NCBI GenBank assembly: GCA_943787985.1
Contig: CALSOO010000004.1
Span: forward strand, 62,001 to 126,000
Length of the DNA stretch: 64,000 nucleotides
Origin: an uncultured Paracoccaceae bacterium
Lineage (GTDB): Bacteria; Pseudomonadota; Alphaproteobacteria; Rhodobacterales; Rhodobacteraceae
Direction: 5' to 3'
Shown: piece by piece, positions 14,304 through 21,866 of the stretch
Position numbering within the stretch: position 1 is the stretch's first letter
Layout: each line of letters begins with the position of its first letter
The notes under the pieces: generated by a model
Told to the model about the DNA's origin: nothing
Database searches by the model: none
Seen by the model: only the letters and a program-made list of their open reading frames with translations
Made by a program: the position numbers and the translations under genes

Positions 14304-16011
14304 ACCCGACCCCCAAATGATCCAGTACATTCTTGATAGAGGAACCGTTCTCCCCAGCGACCCCGTCACCCCAACCGAGATTTGAGCTGTAGACAACGGG
14401 ATGTGTGTCAAACGGATGGTCAAAGATCCAACCTTTCCGAACGCCAACGTAGTATGCAGGCTCCGGATGAATCCTCATCTCTGGGGGCGAAAGCACATCC
14501 AAGGCATGGCGCGATAATCGATTGGCGATCAATCCCACGTCGCCATCGGAGGCGAATAGTGGTTCATCTTGCTCCTCCGCCTGAACTCCATAATCGCGCT
14601 GTCGTCCTTCCGGCGGCGCTTCGTTTTTGGCATCACACCATGCCTGCAACTGAGAAGCGGCAAACATCGGAGCTGGGTCTTCGTCCGGAACGCTGCGCGC
14701 AACTAGCCCTCCAATTCCTCCAGCGTACACCCGCCCCCAAACCAGCGGCTTTCTCTTCTGCGTGCAAATTGCAGCGGCCATACGAAAGACGCCACTATCA
14801 GCAGTCGTTTCGATGACGAGATCGCAAGAACTGACGATCTCGCTGAGCTTTGCAATGTTCTGAACAGTAGATTGCGATGTCAGGCTCATTCCCAGAGCGG
14901 AGACCCGCACATCCGGGTTAATGCGAAGTAGTCTGTGCTGAAGCGACATCGCCTTGTGATGTCCGACGTCCATTTCGTCGAGTTCATTTCGAACGAGATT
15001 GTCTGACCAAAGGACGTCGTTGTCGAGCAACATAAATTGCCCAACACCTTCACGTGCTAAGCTGGCCGCGACCTTCGATCCAAGGGACCCAGCTCCAACT
15101 ATGCAGACGCTAGACTTCTTAAACGTCTGCCCATGAACCCTCCGTTCCTTAGCCAGAGGTGGAGCGAAAGTATGAAAAAGATCAATCCTCCTTCCATCAT
15201 CCGCATGCCAAACACGAAATAGAACCTCCTGTGCACCGTTCGATAGCACGACCAGCATACTTTCTGTTTCGTCAATCCAGACTCGCAGCCGATGAGGCAA
15301 GAGATAATAGAGTTCCTGTTTACTTTCCTTGCCAGAGAGATTCGGGAGTTTCTGGATGCCCGGCAAGCGATACAAGACCCCCTGAACTAGTTTGCCTCCA
15401 AACCCAGGGCCATCGAGTGGAACTCGCAAGCCGTCGTGATGGCCAACGGACGCGATGCGTGCCACTTGAGTTTCCGTCGAGCCTATCCTGCGCTCAAGGG
15501 TCAGTCGAAGCTCGGTTGCATGACCAGCCAGCCGTACCCTCAGGAAGTCTGCGGTCTTACGCGAAAGCATGAACCGCAAAGGGTATGCCGCAAGCACCGA
15601 CGGCAGATCGGTAGGGTGGGCACTCTCAACATCAGATAGTGCTTCTTTGGCAGGCGTGGCCTCGAGAAGCGCTTTCGTACTTCGAACCACATCTGTACTC
15701 TTACAATCCGGATGCCAGTTGTCGGACCTGTACTGGAGGCAAAGCTCACCACCCGCGCCATATTGATGCTGGGAAAGCCTAACGGTATCATCTGCCGGAA
15801 TCACAAAGGGCGGCAAATCTGGAAAAAGCACTGGGAAAACCATGCGCAAAGAAACGCGTCTGTCCTTTGTCACTAAAGTGAATGACCAAGAGACTAGGCC
15901 ATTGCTGTCTTGGTCGAAAATACCATCATGCAGCCAATCTGAAAGCTCTTCTAACGCTGAGAGCTCTTCACACTCTCGGATCAGCCGCTGTTCATACTGG
16001 GCAAGGCTCAT
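14293..16011 (-). CDS. cap2: CBASS Cap2, E2-E1 ubiquitin-like conjugation enzyme
   Basis: A 572-residue fusion. The N-terminal E2-like domain has the catalytic Cys near residue 91 in GGELCLQYRSDNWHPD. The C-terminal E1-like ThiF domain has the nucleotide motif VCIVGAGSLGSKVA near 304, the acidic residue in MLLDNDVLWSDNLVRNEL, and a candidate E1 catalytic Cys near 459 (LQAWCDAKNE). Cap2 primes the CD-NTase by joining its C-terminal glycine to cellular targets, raising second-messenger output. The ATG at 16011 overlaps the cdn stop by one base (TGATG). Length and motifs are normal, so the enzyme looks intact. Confidence 0.92.
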   Translation of the reverse strand: MSLAQYEQRLIRECEELSALEELSDWLHDGIFDQDSNGLVSWSFTLVTKDRRVSLRMVFPVLFPDLPPFVIPADDTVRLSQHQYGAGGELCLQYRSDNWHPDCKSTDVVRSTKALLEATPAKEALSDVESAHPTDLPSVLAAYPLRFMLSRKTADFLRVRLAGHATELRLTLERRIGSTETQVARIASVGHHDGLRVPLDGPGFGGKLVQGVLYRLPGIQKLPNLSGKESKQELYYLLPHRLRVWIDETESMLVVLSNGAQEVLFRVWHADDGRRIDLFHTFAPPLAKERRVHGQTFKKSSVCIVGAGSLGSKVAASLAREGVGQFMLLDNDVLWSDNLVRNELDEMDVGHHKAMSLQHRLLRINPDVRVSALGMSLTSQSTVQNIAKLSEIVSSCDLVIETTADSGVFRMAAAICTQKRKPLVWGRVYAGGIGGLVARSVPDEDPAPMFAASQLQAWCDAKNEAPPEGRQRDYGVQAEEQDEPLFASDGDVGLIANRLSRHALDVLSPPEMRIHPEPAYYVGVRKGWIFDHPFDTHPVVYSSNLGWGDGVAGENGSSIKNVLDHLGVGYAP

Positions 16012-17279
16012 CAACCAAAGCCCTTAGGCTCCGTTGGTCTGCGTTCTTCTTCACCAAACACAAGGCCGGGAGCGGAGGCACCGCCCACGGCAGCTGGTGC
16101 GGCTGATACCGCGCGCGATCCAGCTGACGACGAGATCCTTGACCGCGCTGCTTCTGTCAATGGGTTTCCAAGGCTACGCGAAAGCTCGTTTAGGACGATG
16201 CCTGAATCAGAAAACTTCTGTACAGCACCGAACTCTTGCCGTGCTGCTTCTAGCCACCTGAAGAAAGCCGTCCGACGCTCGGGGTATTTCTCCCAGCGAT
16301 CCGCGAAATTTTCAGTAGGGTCGGTAGGGTTCACAATCCAAGACACACCGCCCCGCTGCTCAATGGTGAGGTGCATGTCGCGAAGAATTTTCGCAATCGC
16401 ATCTGACACCTGGTTTTCACCGGAATACGCGTGGCTGGAAAGAGTTGTTAAGATGATACTTATCACCTTCAGGTCCGGATCTTTCTCAGCGAACCATTCG
16501 TCTCGATGCCGCTTGAGGATCATTATCGAAGATTGCAAAGGGGTCCGGACGCGAAAAACAGGCACATCTTCAACACTCGCGGTAACTTTGCCTTGTGCAT
16601 CCAAGACTGCCCGCCTGCGTTCATTTAATTGTTCAATCTGTCTCGATTTGAACCACGAAGCAAATCCGCGCGGGTTACTTCTTGGCCAGTTATCTGTAAT
16701 GATATTGTATGCAGTGGTCTCGTCGCTATCAGTGATAGCAATTGCCCCATCTGCCAGAGCTTCGTCAGCCAAGTATGACGACAGAAGCATGCGCATGTTG
16801 GCTTCGTTCGGAACGGCGGGCAAAACGTCCATATGGAATTGCGCTCCTTCGGCATAAACCAAAGTGCAGCATCTTCGAGACTCCTCGACCTCATTGTGAA
16901 TACCACGCTCCTTTCGGTAAGCTTTGAGCTCATCCTTTAGGAGGCAGCGTAGATCTGCCTGTTTGATCGACATTTTGGTCAATGAGCGGAACACGACCAC
17001 GATATCCAAATCATAGTCCTCGTCTGAAGAAGCGGGCTTAGTCGGGGTCCCCAGTGCAAAGGAACCTTGGATATAAACTTCCGGATCAAAGTCACAAACT
17101 TTGGACTCGTTACGGTGCAGAAATTCGCCGAGGTCCTTATAGCGACTTTCAGCCTGATCGAAGCGATCTTGTGGAACTGCCAGTTCTTCCGCCAGTTTTT
17201 CAATCGCTATGTTGTAACCGACATTCCCCAAGTAGAATGCCGTTCTTTCCAGTTTGTACCGGTTTTGCGTGCCGATCAA
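16011..17279 (-). CDS. CBASS CD-NTase, cyclic oligonucleotide synthase
   Basis: A 422-residue nucleotidyltransferase. The fold signature is QGSFALGTP (Gly72-Ser73) followed by DEDYDLDIVVVF, giving catalytic Asp90 and Asp92, with the third Asp151 in FHMDVLP. A flexible Ala/Ser/Gly-rich tail ends in EPKGFG, so the C-terminal residue is Gly, as needed for Cap2-dependent conjugation. It makes the cyclic di- or trinucleotide that would activate Cap5. The best start is a TTG at 17279; no in-frame ATG exists upstream before a stop at 17334. That TTG overlaps the TGA of a short upstream remnant reading ITEYQAQLVQES, so it was probably translationally coupled to a gene now lost. IS1380 DNA begins about 70 bp upstream. 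Clade not assigned. Confidence 0.93.
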   Translation of the reverse strand: MIGTQNRYKLERTAFYLGNVGYNIAIEKLAEELAVPQDRFDQAESRYKDLGEFLHRNESKVCDFDPEVYIQGSFALGTPTKPASSDEDYDLDIVVVFRSLTKMSIKQADLRCLLKDELKAYRKERGIHNEVEESRRCCTLVYAEGAQFHMDVLPAVPNEANMRMLLSSYLADEALADGAIAITDSDETTAYNIITDNWPRSNPRGFASWFKSRQIEQLNERRRAVLDAQGKVTASVEDVPVFRVRTPLQSSIMILKRHRDEWFAEKDPDLKVISIILTTLSSHAYSGENQVSDAIAKILRDMHLTIEQRGGVSWIVNPTDPTENFADRWEKYPERRTAFFRWLEAARQEFGAVQKFSDSGIVLNELSRSLGNPLTEAARSRISSSAGSRAVSAAPAAVGGASAPGLVFGEEERRPTEPKGFG

Positions 17280-17349
17280 GACTCTTGGACAAGCTGTGCC
17301 TGGTACTCGGTGATCTGTCGTGCGGCCTGATCGCTATTTTGGGTTCGGC

Positions 17350-18890
17350 AGCAGGTTTGACCCGGCTTTTTGGCTGAACATCACCGGCCCAGACGGACCA
17401 ATTGAGCCACGTTCCTTTAGATTTCATCGCTAAGGCGGTCATGCGGGAACCGGCGGTGCGCGCAGCCGCTGGATGGCTGCCAAGATGCGATTGAATAAAT
17501 CTCCGCTGACGGCAACTTCAGCAAGCTGGAAGGTAATGGCACGGGCATGTCGGACGACGCGCGCACCAATCTTGATCAGCCGGGTTTGCAAGCTGGTTAG
17601 AGACCAGTCGGCCATCTCTTTGGGAAGGTCCGTGCCTTGCAGGAAGACACCCAGATTGTAGGCCAGTGCGTGAAGCTGAAGGCGGACCTCGTTTTGCGCC
17701 ATGCCCTTGCAAGACAACCGTGTCCAGTTGATAGCTTGCTTGCCTTCCTTGATGTACTGCTCGGCGGTGCCGCGTTGATTGTAGAAGCGGATGATCCAGT
17801 CTGGCTCCATTGGCAGGTTGGTGACGACAAAGCCGACACGCGGGAACAACTCGCCGGGATGCCACTCGACCTTGGCGATAACGCGGCGAGGCTTGTCCCA
17901 GGACACCGCCTGATACTCAAAGTCACCGTAGATACGCTTCACGCCTTTTGGCGGACGACCCATCGGGCGCTTGAGCAGATGCGCAATCCTGCCCTGAAGA
18001 ACACGATTGGTGCGGAGGCGAATGGCGTAGTAATATCTCTCCGCTTCCAGAGTTTTGTATAGCTTTGGCATGGCGAAGGCAGCATCGCCCCGGAAGAACC
18101 GCATCAGGTGACGGTCCGCATATCGCGCTATGATCGGCTTCAGAACCTCCTCCCATCCATACGCGCTGTGCACATTACCGGGGCGCAGAGCGCAGCGTTC
18201 GAGATGACCGAACTGGTTGAAAACGAACAGCGGGTGATAACACATGCAACCGAAATGCCCGTTCCAGGCCGTGCCCTCCTGCGCTCCGTGGGTTGGACTG
18301 ACCGAGCTATCCATATCCAGCGTGATCCACTTGGGCGGTTTGCGTTCGTGAACACGGTCGATCCATTGCCCCGGCAGATCAGTCAGCGCAGTGCGGTTAC
18401 CAGCCGCCGTCAGCACCTCTGTTTCGAACCGTCCCATCTGGCTTGCTGACGCGGCCTTGGCATCAACGGCCCGTCCTCCGACCACCTGCCGCATCACTGG
18501 ATCGAGCGCCAGACGATCCGCATCATTCACATCATCGTACCCGGCCAGCCGACCAAAGACCGACTGTCGCAACAGGCCGACCAGTGAGTGCAGACGATTG
18601 TGACCAGTGCGGGTGTCACTCAGAACGCCGCCCGCAATGTCGTGCAGGCCAAGCACCTCGTCCAGTTCCCGAAACAACAGCAGACCACCGTCCGAACTGA
18701 TCTTTGATCCATGAAATTCCAGCCGCACGCGACGGTCAAATCCAAGCCGAACATTTCCGGTTTCGCCTGCACCCTTTGGGTGATCCATGATCGGCCACCT
18801 TCAACCCTATTAACATGCTGAAACATAACACATTAGTGGCTTCCAGAGGCGCGAAAACATCGGGCTACTTGGGGAATGCGGGTGTAACCG
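17350..18890 (-). mobile_element. IS1380-family insertion sequence
   Basis: The element is defined by its transposase at 17439-18788. The outer ends are approximate: GGTTTGACCCGG at about 17354 reading in, and GGTTACACCCGC on the opposite strand from about 18888, an imperfect terminal inverted repeat (first four bases and ACCCG shared). I see no convincing 4-bp target duplication. The insertion separates the CBASS operon from whatever lay upstream of the CD-NTase gene. Confidence 0.75.
17439..18788 (-). CDS. IS1380-family transposase
   Basis: A 449-residue DDE transposase. The N-terminal region FHGSKISSDGGLLLFRELDE and GLLRQSVFGRLAGYDDVND are family signatures. The catalytic residues are Asp in ITLDMDSSVSPTHG, Asp in RFFRGDAAFAMP, and Glu in YNQRGTAEQYIKEGKQAINW, with the YxxRgxxEqyIkE pattern. 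Length is normal and no frameshift is visible, so the enzyme is probably active. It transcribes in the same direction as the CBASS genes, so it could drive some read-through into cdn. Confidence 0.95.
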   Translation of the reverse strand: MDHPKGAGETGNVRLGFDRRVRLEFHGSKISSDGGLLLFRELDEVLGLHDIAGGVLSDTRTGHNRLHSLVGLLRQSVFGRLAGYDDVNDADRLALDPVMRQVVGGRAVDAKAASASQMGRFETEVLTAAGNRTALTDLPGQWIDRVHERKPPKWITLDMDSSVSPTHGAQEGTAWNGHFGCMCYHPLFVFNQFGHLERCALRPGNVHSAYGWEEVLKPIIARYADRHLMRFFRGDAAFAMPKLYKTLEAERYYYAIRLRTNRVLQGRIAHLLKRPMGRPPKGVKRIYGDFEYQAVSWDKPRRVIAKVEWHPGELFPRVGFVVTNLPMEPDWIIRFYNQRGTAEQYIKEGKQAINWTRLSCKGMAQNEVRLQLHALAYNLGVFLQGTDLPKEMADWSLTSLQTRLIKIGARVVRHARAITFQLAEVAVSGDLFNRILAAIQRLRAPPVPA

Positions 18891-19107
18891 TATCCAACGT
18901 CCGCACCCGTACTCATAAAAAATCTCCAAATTAATATCCGCTCAACTTTAAGTGATATCGTGAAGGCGGGTTTTCAATCTTTTGAGGTGACAATACTTTA
19001 TTTTTTTTCCAAAGTGTGTGCCTTTGTTACACAAATAGGTTGCAGCCTTGAGATACGATGCGATCCATTTGAAATAATAAATAAATAAACGAAATCAGGT
19101 AGAAATC
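18891..19107. other. A+T-rich intergenic region before the 210-aa gene
   Basis: About 220 bp, richer in A+T than the neighbours, with a T-run at 18999-19009 and AATAATAAATAAATAAACG just before the next start. It probably contains the promoter of the 19108 gene. No coding or RNA feature is recognised. Confidence 0.4.
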
Positions 19108-19740
19108 ATGTGTAACGGACAAAATTTTACAAACGCTACAGCAGCGTCCGAACGCTTTTTTAGGCTTTACTTCTCTCAGTGCACGCAACCTAATGAGGAC
19201 ACTCTATTCTCCCTGTTGGAATCGTTCCATAGCCTGAGTGATCGAGTGAAACGTGACGTTGAAATCGATTTTCATGTGATCCCCGAATACGTGGCATTGA
19301 AGGCGCTAAGGAATTATTTTCACCACCAAAACGAAATGCTCCATAGGGTTAATCTGATCCCTGCAGGTGACTATCCCATTATTACCGACCTAATGTCGAT
19401 GTGCTTTGTCCCGCGTGACATTGTCGATGCAGCCATTGAGGGCGTTTGGGAACGGTACCGAGTTAACGCACGGGCAGCGTCTGAATCGGTGTTTCACTGG
19501 TATGGGCAGACCGTGAATATCAACCCTGCGATATTCAATTGCTCGGTGAAAATCTTTGAAACCCTTGCAGAGCATTCTGTTCCAGTCGCTGGTCAGGCTT
19601 GGTCGGAATTTAGTTCAAGCTATCAACGCGAGGAGCAGGAAGGGCTTTGTCATTATATCGATGGCCGAATAAGCACAACGGCTGGCTCTGTAGATACTCT
19701 ATTGAACGATATCATTTGTGCAGCCAATACTTCAGAGTGA
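19108..19740 (+). CDS. hypothetical 210-aa protein of the island
   Basis: A 210-residue soluble protein with no recognised domain, no signal peptide and no membrane segment. It is mostly predicted helix: AASERFFRLYF, TLFSLLESFHSLSDRVKRDVEI, VALKALRNYFHHQNEMLHRVNL, VDAAIEGVWERYRVN. The RNYFHH/HRVN segment is reminiscent of HEPN-like Rx4-6H motifs (RNYFHH gives R-N-x3-H), but the match is weak. It has its own A+T-rich upstream region and no operon partner. Base composition is close to the flanking genes but lower in G+C than the IS. It sits between IS1380 and the truncated repeat arm. Confidence 0.55.
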   Translation: MCNGQNFTNATAASERFFRLYFSQCTQPNEDTLFSLLESFHSLSDRVKRDVEIDFHVIPEYVALKALRNYFHHQNEMLHRVNLIPAGDYPIITDLMSMCFVPRDIVDAAIEGVWERYRVNARAASESVFHWYGQTVNINPAIFNCSVKIFETLAEHSVPVAGQAWSEFSSSYQREEQEGLCHYIDGRISTTAGSVDTLLNDIICAANTSE

Positions 19741-19780
19741 GGCAAGGCCAGTCATTGCCTGTTGCTGTTTAGTCTTGCAT

Positions 19781-20041
19781 TCAAAGGCGGGCATTGATTG
19801 CTGACCTGATCATAAGGGGTGCTGTATCTCGACACCGCTGTCCGCAATCGGGAAGCTGCGCCGCAGCGACGGAAGGGGTCTTAGGCTTCGGCCCCGTCTT
19901 CTTCTCACCTGGCTTCCCAGTGAACGCTTCAGGCAAGTGGTTTTCCCAGATATCCTCTACCAAGGCCTTCACCTCAGGATGATCTGACCACCTATGCACA
20001 TCGATAGGTCTGGAATGTTTAGGATCGCTTATCACTGCCAT
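19781..20041 (-). pseudogene. truncated second copy of the polymerase-like gene
   Basis: Begins MAVISDPKHSRPIDVHRWSD exactly as the 507-aa gene at 9967 and is identical for the first 57 codons, up to KPKTPS. It then enters unrelated sequence and stops at 19781, giving an 86-residue frame whose last 29 residues are not family sequence. The polymerase motifs are all missing. The leader, including the purine-rich possible peptide at 20128-20184, is retained. This is the arm linked to tRNA-Gln, probably the native location of the gene. Confidence 0.92.
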
Positions 20042-20237
20042 ACTGAAGGACTATCTATAAGGAACAACAGGAACAGAAGGGGTAACTTAGTGATGAGGAG
20101 GAATATTAGACTATGATAGTGAGATTCTTATAGTATCCCCTTATATTCCCCCTCCTTTCTTTCCTCTTCTTCCTTCTTATCCATTACTTATACCTATTAG
20201 TTAGATCCCTCTTTCCTAGGGGGATTATTCAATCAGG
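19871..20237 (-). repeat. right arm of the perfect 367-bp inverted repeat
   Basis: Exact reverse complement of 9771-10137. This arm remains connected to the tRNA-Gln side: past 20237 the sequence continues to the tRNA gene, whereas the other arm is cut there by IS21. At its inner end the homology stops at 19871 within codon 58, and unrelated sequence follows (19741-19870). Confidence 0.97.
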
Positions 20238-20407
20238 ATAGGTAACAAGGGAGCATACCAGTGAAGCTATGCCAGAGACCTCCTGTAGGCCCATAAATCT
20301 ACACGAGTTGCCTCATGCCTAAACTCACCTCAGGCAGGGGCATAAACAGGGGCATTTCTGGACCTACAGTGACCCAGAGCATTACCTTCAGCGATGTAAA
20401 AGAAGAG
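20238..20407. other. structured spacer between the tRNA-Gln 3' end and the repeat
   Basis: 170 bp downstream (in tRNA sense) of the tRNA. It contains an inverted repeat CTGTAGGCCCATAAA (20283-20297) versus TTTCTGGACCTACAG (20355-20369), 13 of 15 positions pairing, and within it a second set around CCTCATGCC/GGCATGAGG-type and tandem ATGCCCCTG motifs on the minus strand. It may form a long stem-loop in a transcript reading from the tRNA into the leader. No integrase is recognisable. Confidence 0.45.
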
Positions 20408-20482
20408 TGGCTGGGATGGTAGGATTCGAACCTACGATCTACTGTACCAAAAACAGTTGCCCTACCGCTAGGCCACATCCCA
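20408..20482 (-). tRNA. tRNA-Gln (anticodon UUG)
   Basis: Reading the minus strand: acceptor TGGGATG pairs with CATCCCA, D arm GCCT-AGCGGTA-GGGC, anticodon stem ACTGT/ACAGT with loop TTTTGGT (anticodon TTG), T arm GTAGG-TTCGAAT-CCTAC, discriminator G and an encoded CCA. Total 75 nt. All stems pair and the gene is similar to other bacterial glutamine tRNAs. tRNA 3' ends are common integration sites, and the accessory island begins immediately downstream of this one. Confidence 0.97.
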
Positions 20483-20552
20483 ATTGACACGCGTAATAGT
20501 CAACGACCAAGCGACACGCAAGACCCGTTTTCAGAAAATCATTCGGTTTTTA

Positions 20553-21866
20553 CTATTCCTCGGGTGCTGCGCGGTTCAGGAGGTCGTCATCTGCCTGATT
20601 GGCGCGTTCTTCGTCGACGATTTCGCTGAGCTCTTGGTCTGCCATTGCCGTGACCGGTTGAGCCTTTGCCGGAATCGGAACTTGCGTTGTTGCTTTGGGC
20701 TGCGGAGCAGTTGGTTGGGGTGACATGATGCGAAAAGTCGGCTCCGGCATTGCGATTCCTGCCGCGTCAAAGGCGGCCATTGTCAGGCGAATGGCTTCTC
20801 CGCGTGCGCCGACATAACTTGTTTCGTGTTGATCGATCCATGCGGCCATACGCAGGCTGATCGTGCTGTCACCCACTGTTTCGATCCATGACGCCGCTGC
20901 AGGGGCATCCAGAACGAAAGGCAGCATTTTGAGCGTGTCCAAAGCCAGATTTTGCGCAGCAGCCAAATCGGTGTCGGGCGCGACGCCAAGATCAAACACA
21001 AAGCGGCGTTCGGTGTTGCGGGTATAGTTTACGATCCGGCTTTTGAAGACCGTCGCATTGGGGATTCGGATATGGTTTCCATCGAAACTCAATAAAATCG
21101 TTGCGCGGCTGGTCAGGCGAATGACCTTGCCGACGTCGCCTGCAATCTCGATTGTGTCATTTGGCCGAAATGGCTGTCGGATCGACAACATGATGGACGC
21201 GATAAAGTTCTCCACGGTGTCACGAACCGCAAAGCCGATCGCAAGGCCGACGATGCCAGCAGCCCCCAAGATCGTGCCCAACAGGGCAGTGGCCCCCAGA
21301 ATGTCCAACGCGATAACAAGCCCGGCCACAAAAAATGCCAATCGCACGATTTGGCGGTAGATATCGGCGATGAACGCGTTGGGTGCCATCCGGTCCCAAG
21401 GATATCGCAATCGCGCGAGCAATATTCCGCATGTGACCACCAATGCCATAGCGGTCAGGGCCACAACGGCCAGTGGCAGGAAGGCGACAATTTGCACCAT
21501 CCGTGCGCTAAAGCGTTCAACTGCGGGGTTGAGTCGTTCGACCACATCGGTGGTTTCGGTGACTTCATTTTCGATAGCGACGACACCTTCTACCCGTCCT
21601 GCAAGCTCGTTCAGCCTGGTCGCCGTGGCTGTGTCGACAGTTGTGCCGCGTAGGGTGACGATGCCAGAAGAGACAGTGACAGTGACGTTGCCATACCCTT
21701 CAAGCTCGGACAGAATATCGCGGATGCGCACAGCGATTGCGGCGTCTTGTGTGGCGCTGTCCTCGACCGCGATTGTTCCTGAGGGTTGCCCCTCGGATTG
21801 TGCGAGCATTTGCACAGGAAGTACACTTACCAGCGTGCACAGTAATAGCGCGCGAAAGAGTGTCAT
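20553..21866 (-). CDS. MscS-family mechanosensitive channel with N-terminal BON domain
   Basis: A 437-residue inner-membrane protein. A signal peptide (MTLFRALLLCTLVSVLPVQMLAQ) precedes a BON-type domain (DAAIAVRIRDILSELEGYGN...VSSGIVTLRGTTVD, residues about 39-105). Three hydrophobic helices follow, the last containing the pore-lining glycine/alanine pattern GTILGAAGIVGLAIGFAVRD, then the MscS beta domain (DTIEIAGDVGKVIRLTSRAT, HIRIPNATVFKSRIVNYTRN). It would open under membrane tension to release solutes. The start overlaps the stop of the oxidoreductase gene upstream by four bases. The C-terminal tail is Pro/Gln-rich. Confidence 0.88.
   Translation of the reverse strand: MTLFRALLLCTLVSVLPVQMLAQSEGQPSGTIAVEDSATQDAAIAVRIRDILSELEGYGNVTVTVSSGIVTLRGTTVDTATATRLNELAGRVEGVVAIENEVTETTDVVERLNPAVERFSARMVQIVAFLPLAVVALTAMALVVTCGILLARLRYPWDRMAPNAFIADIYRQIVRLAFFVAGLVIALDILGATALLGTILGAAGIVGLAIGFAVRDTVENFIASIMLSIRQPFRPNDTIEIAGDVGKVIRLTSRATILLSFDGNHIRIPNATVFKSRIVNYTRNTERRFVFDLGVAPDTDLAAAQNLALDTLKMLPFVLDAPAAASWIETVGDSTISLRMAAWIDQHETSYVGARGEAIRLTMAAFDAAGIAMPEPTFRIMSPQPTAPQPKATTQVPIPAKAQPVTAMADQELSEIVDEERANQADDDLLNRAAPEE

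Noticed and set aside
7302..20237. Composite transposon bounded by IS21 and IS1380
   Set aside because: The two elements belong to different families, have unrelated ends, and IS1380 lies inside the inverted-repeat segment.
9771..20482. Integrated prophage or classical genomic island at tRNA-Gln
   Set aside because: No integrase, phage structural gene or repeat of the tRNA 3' end is visible, so only an island-like context is claimed.
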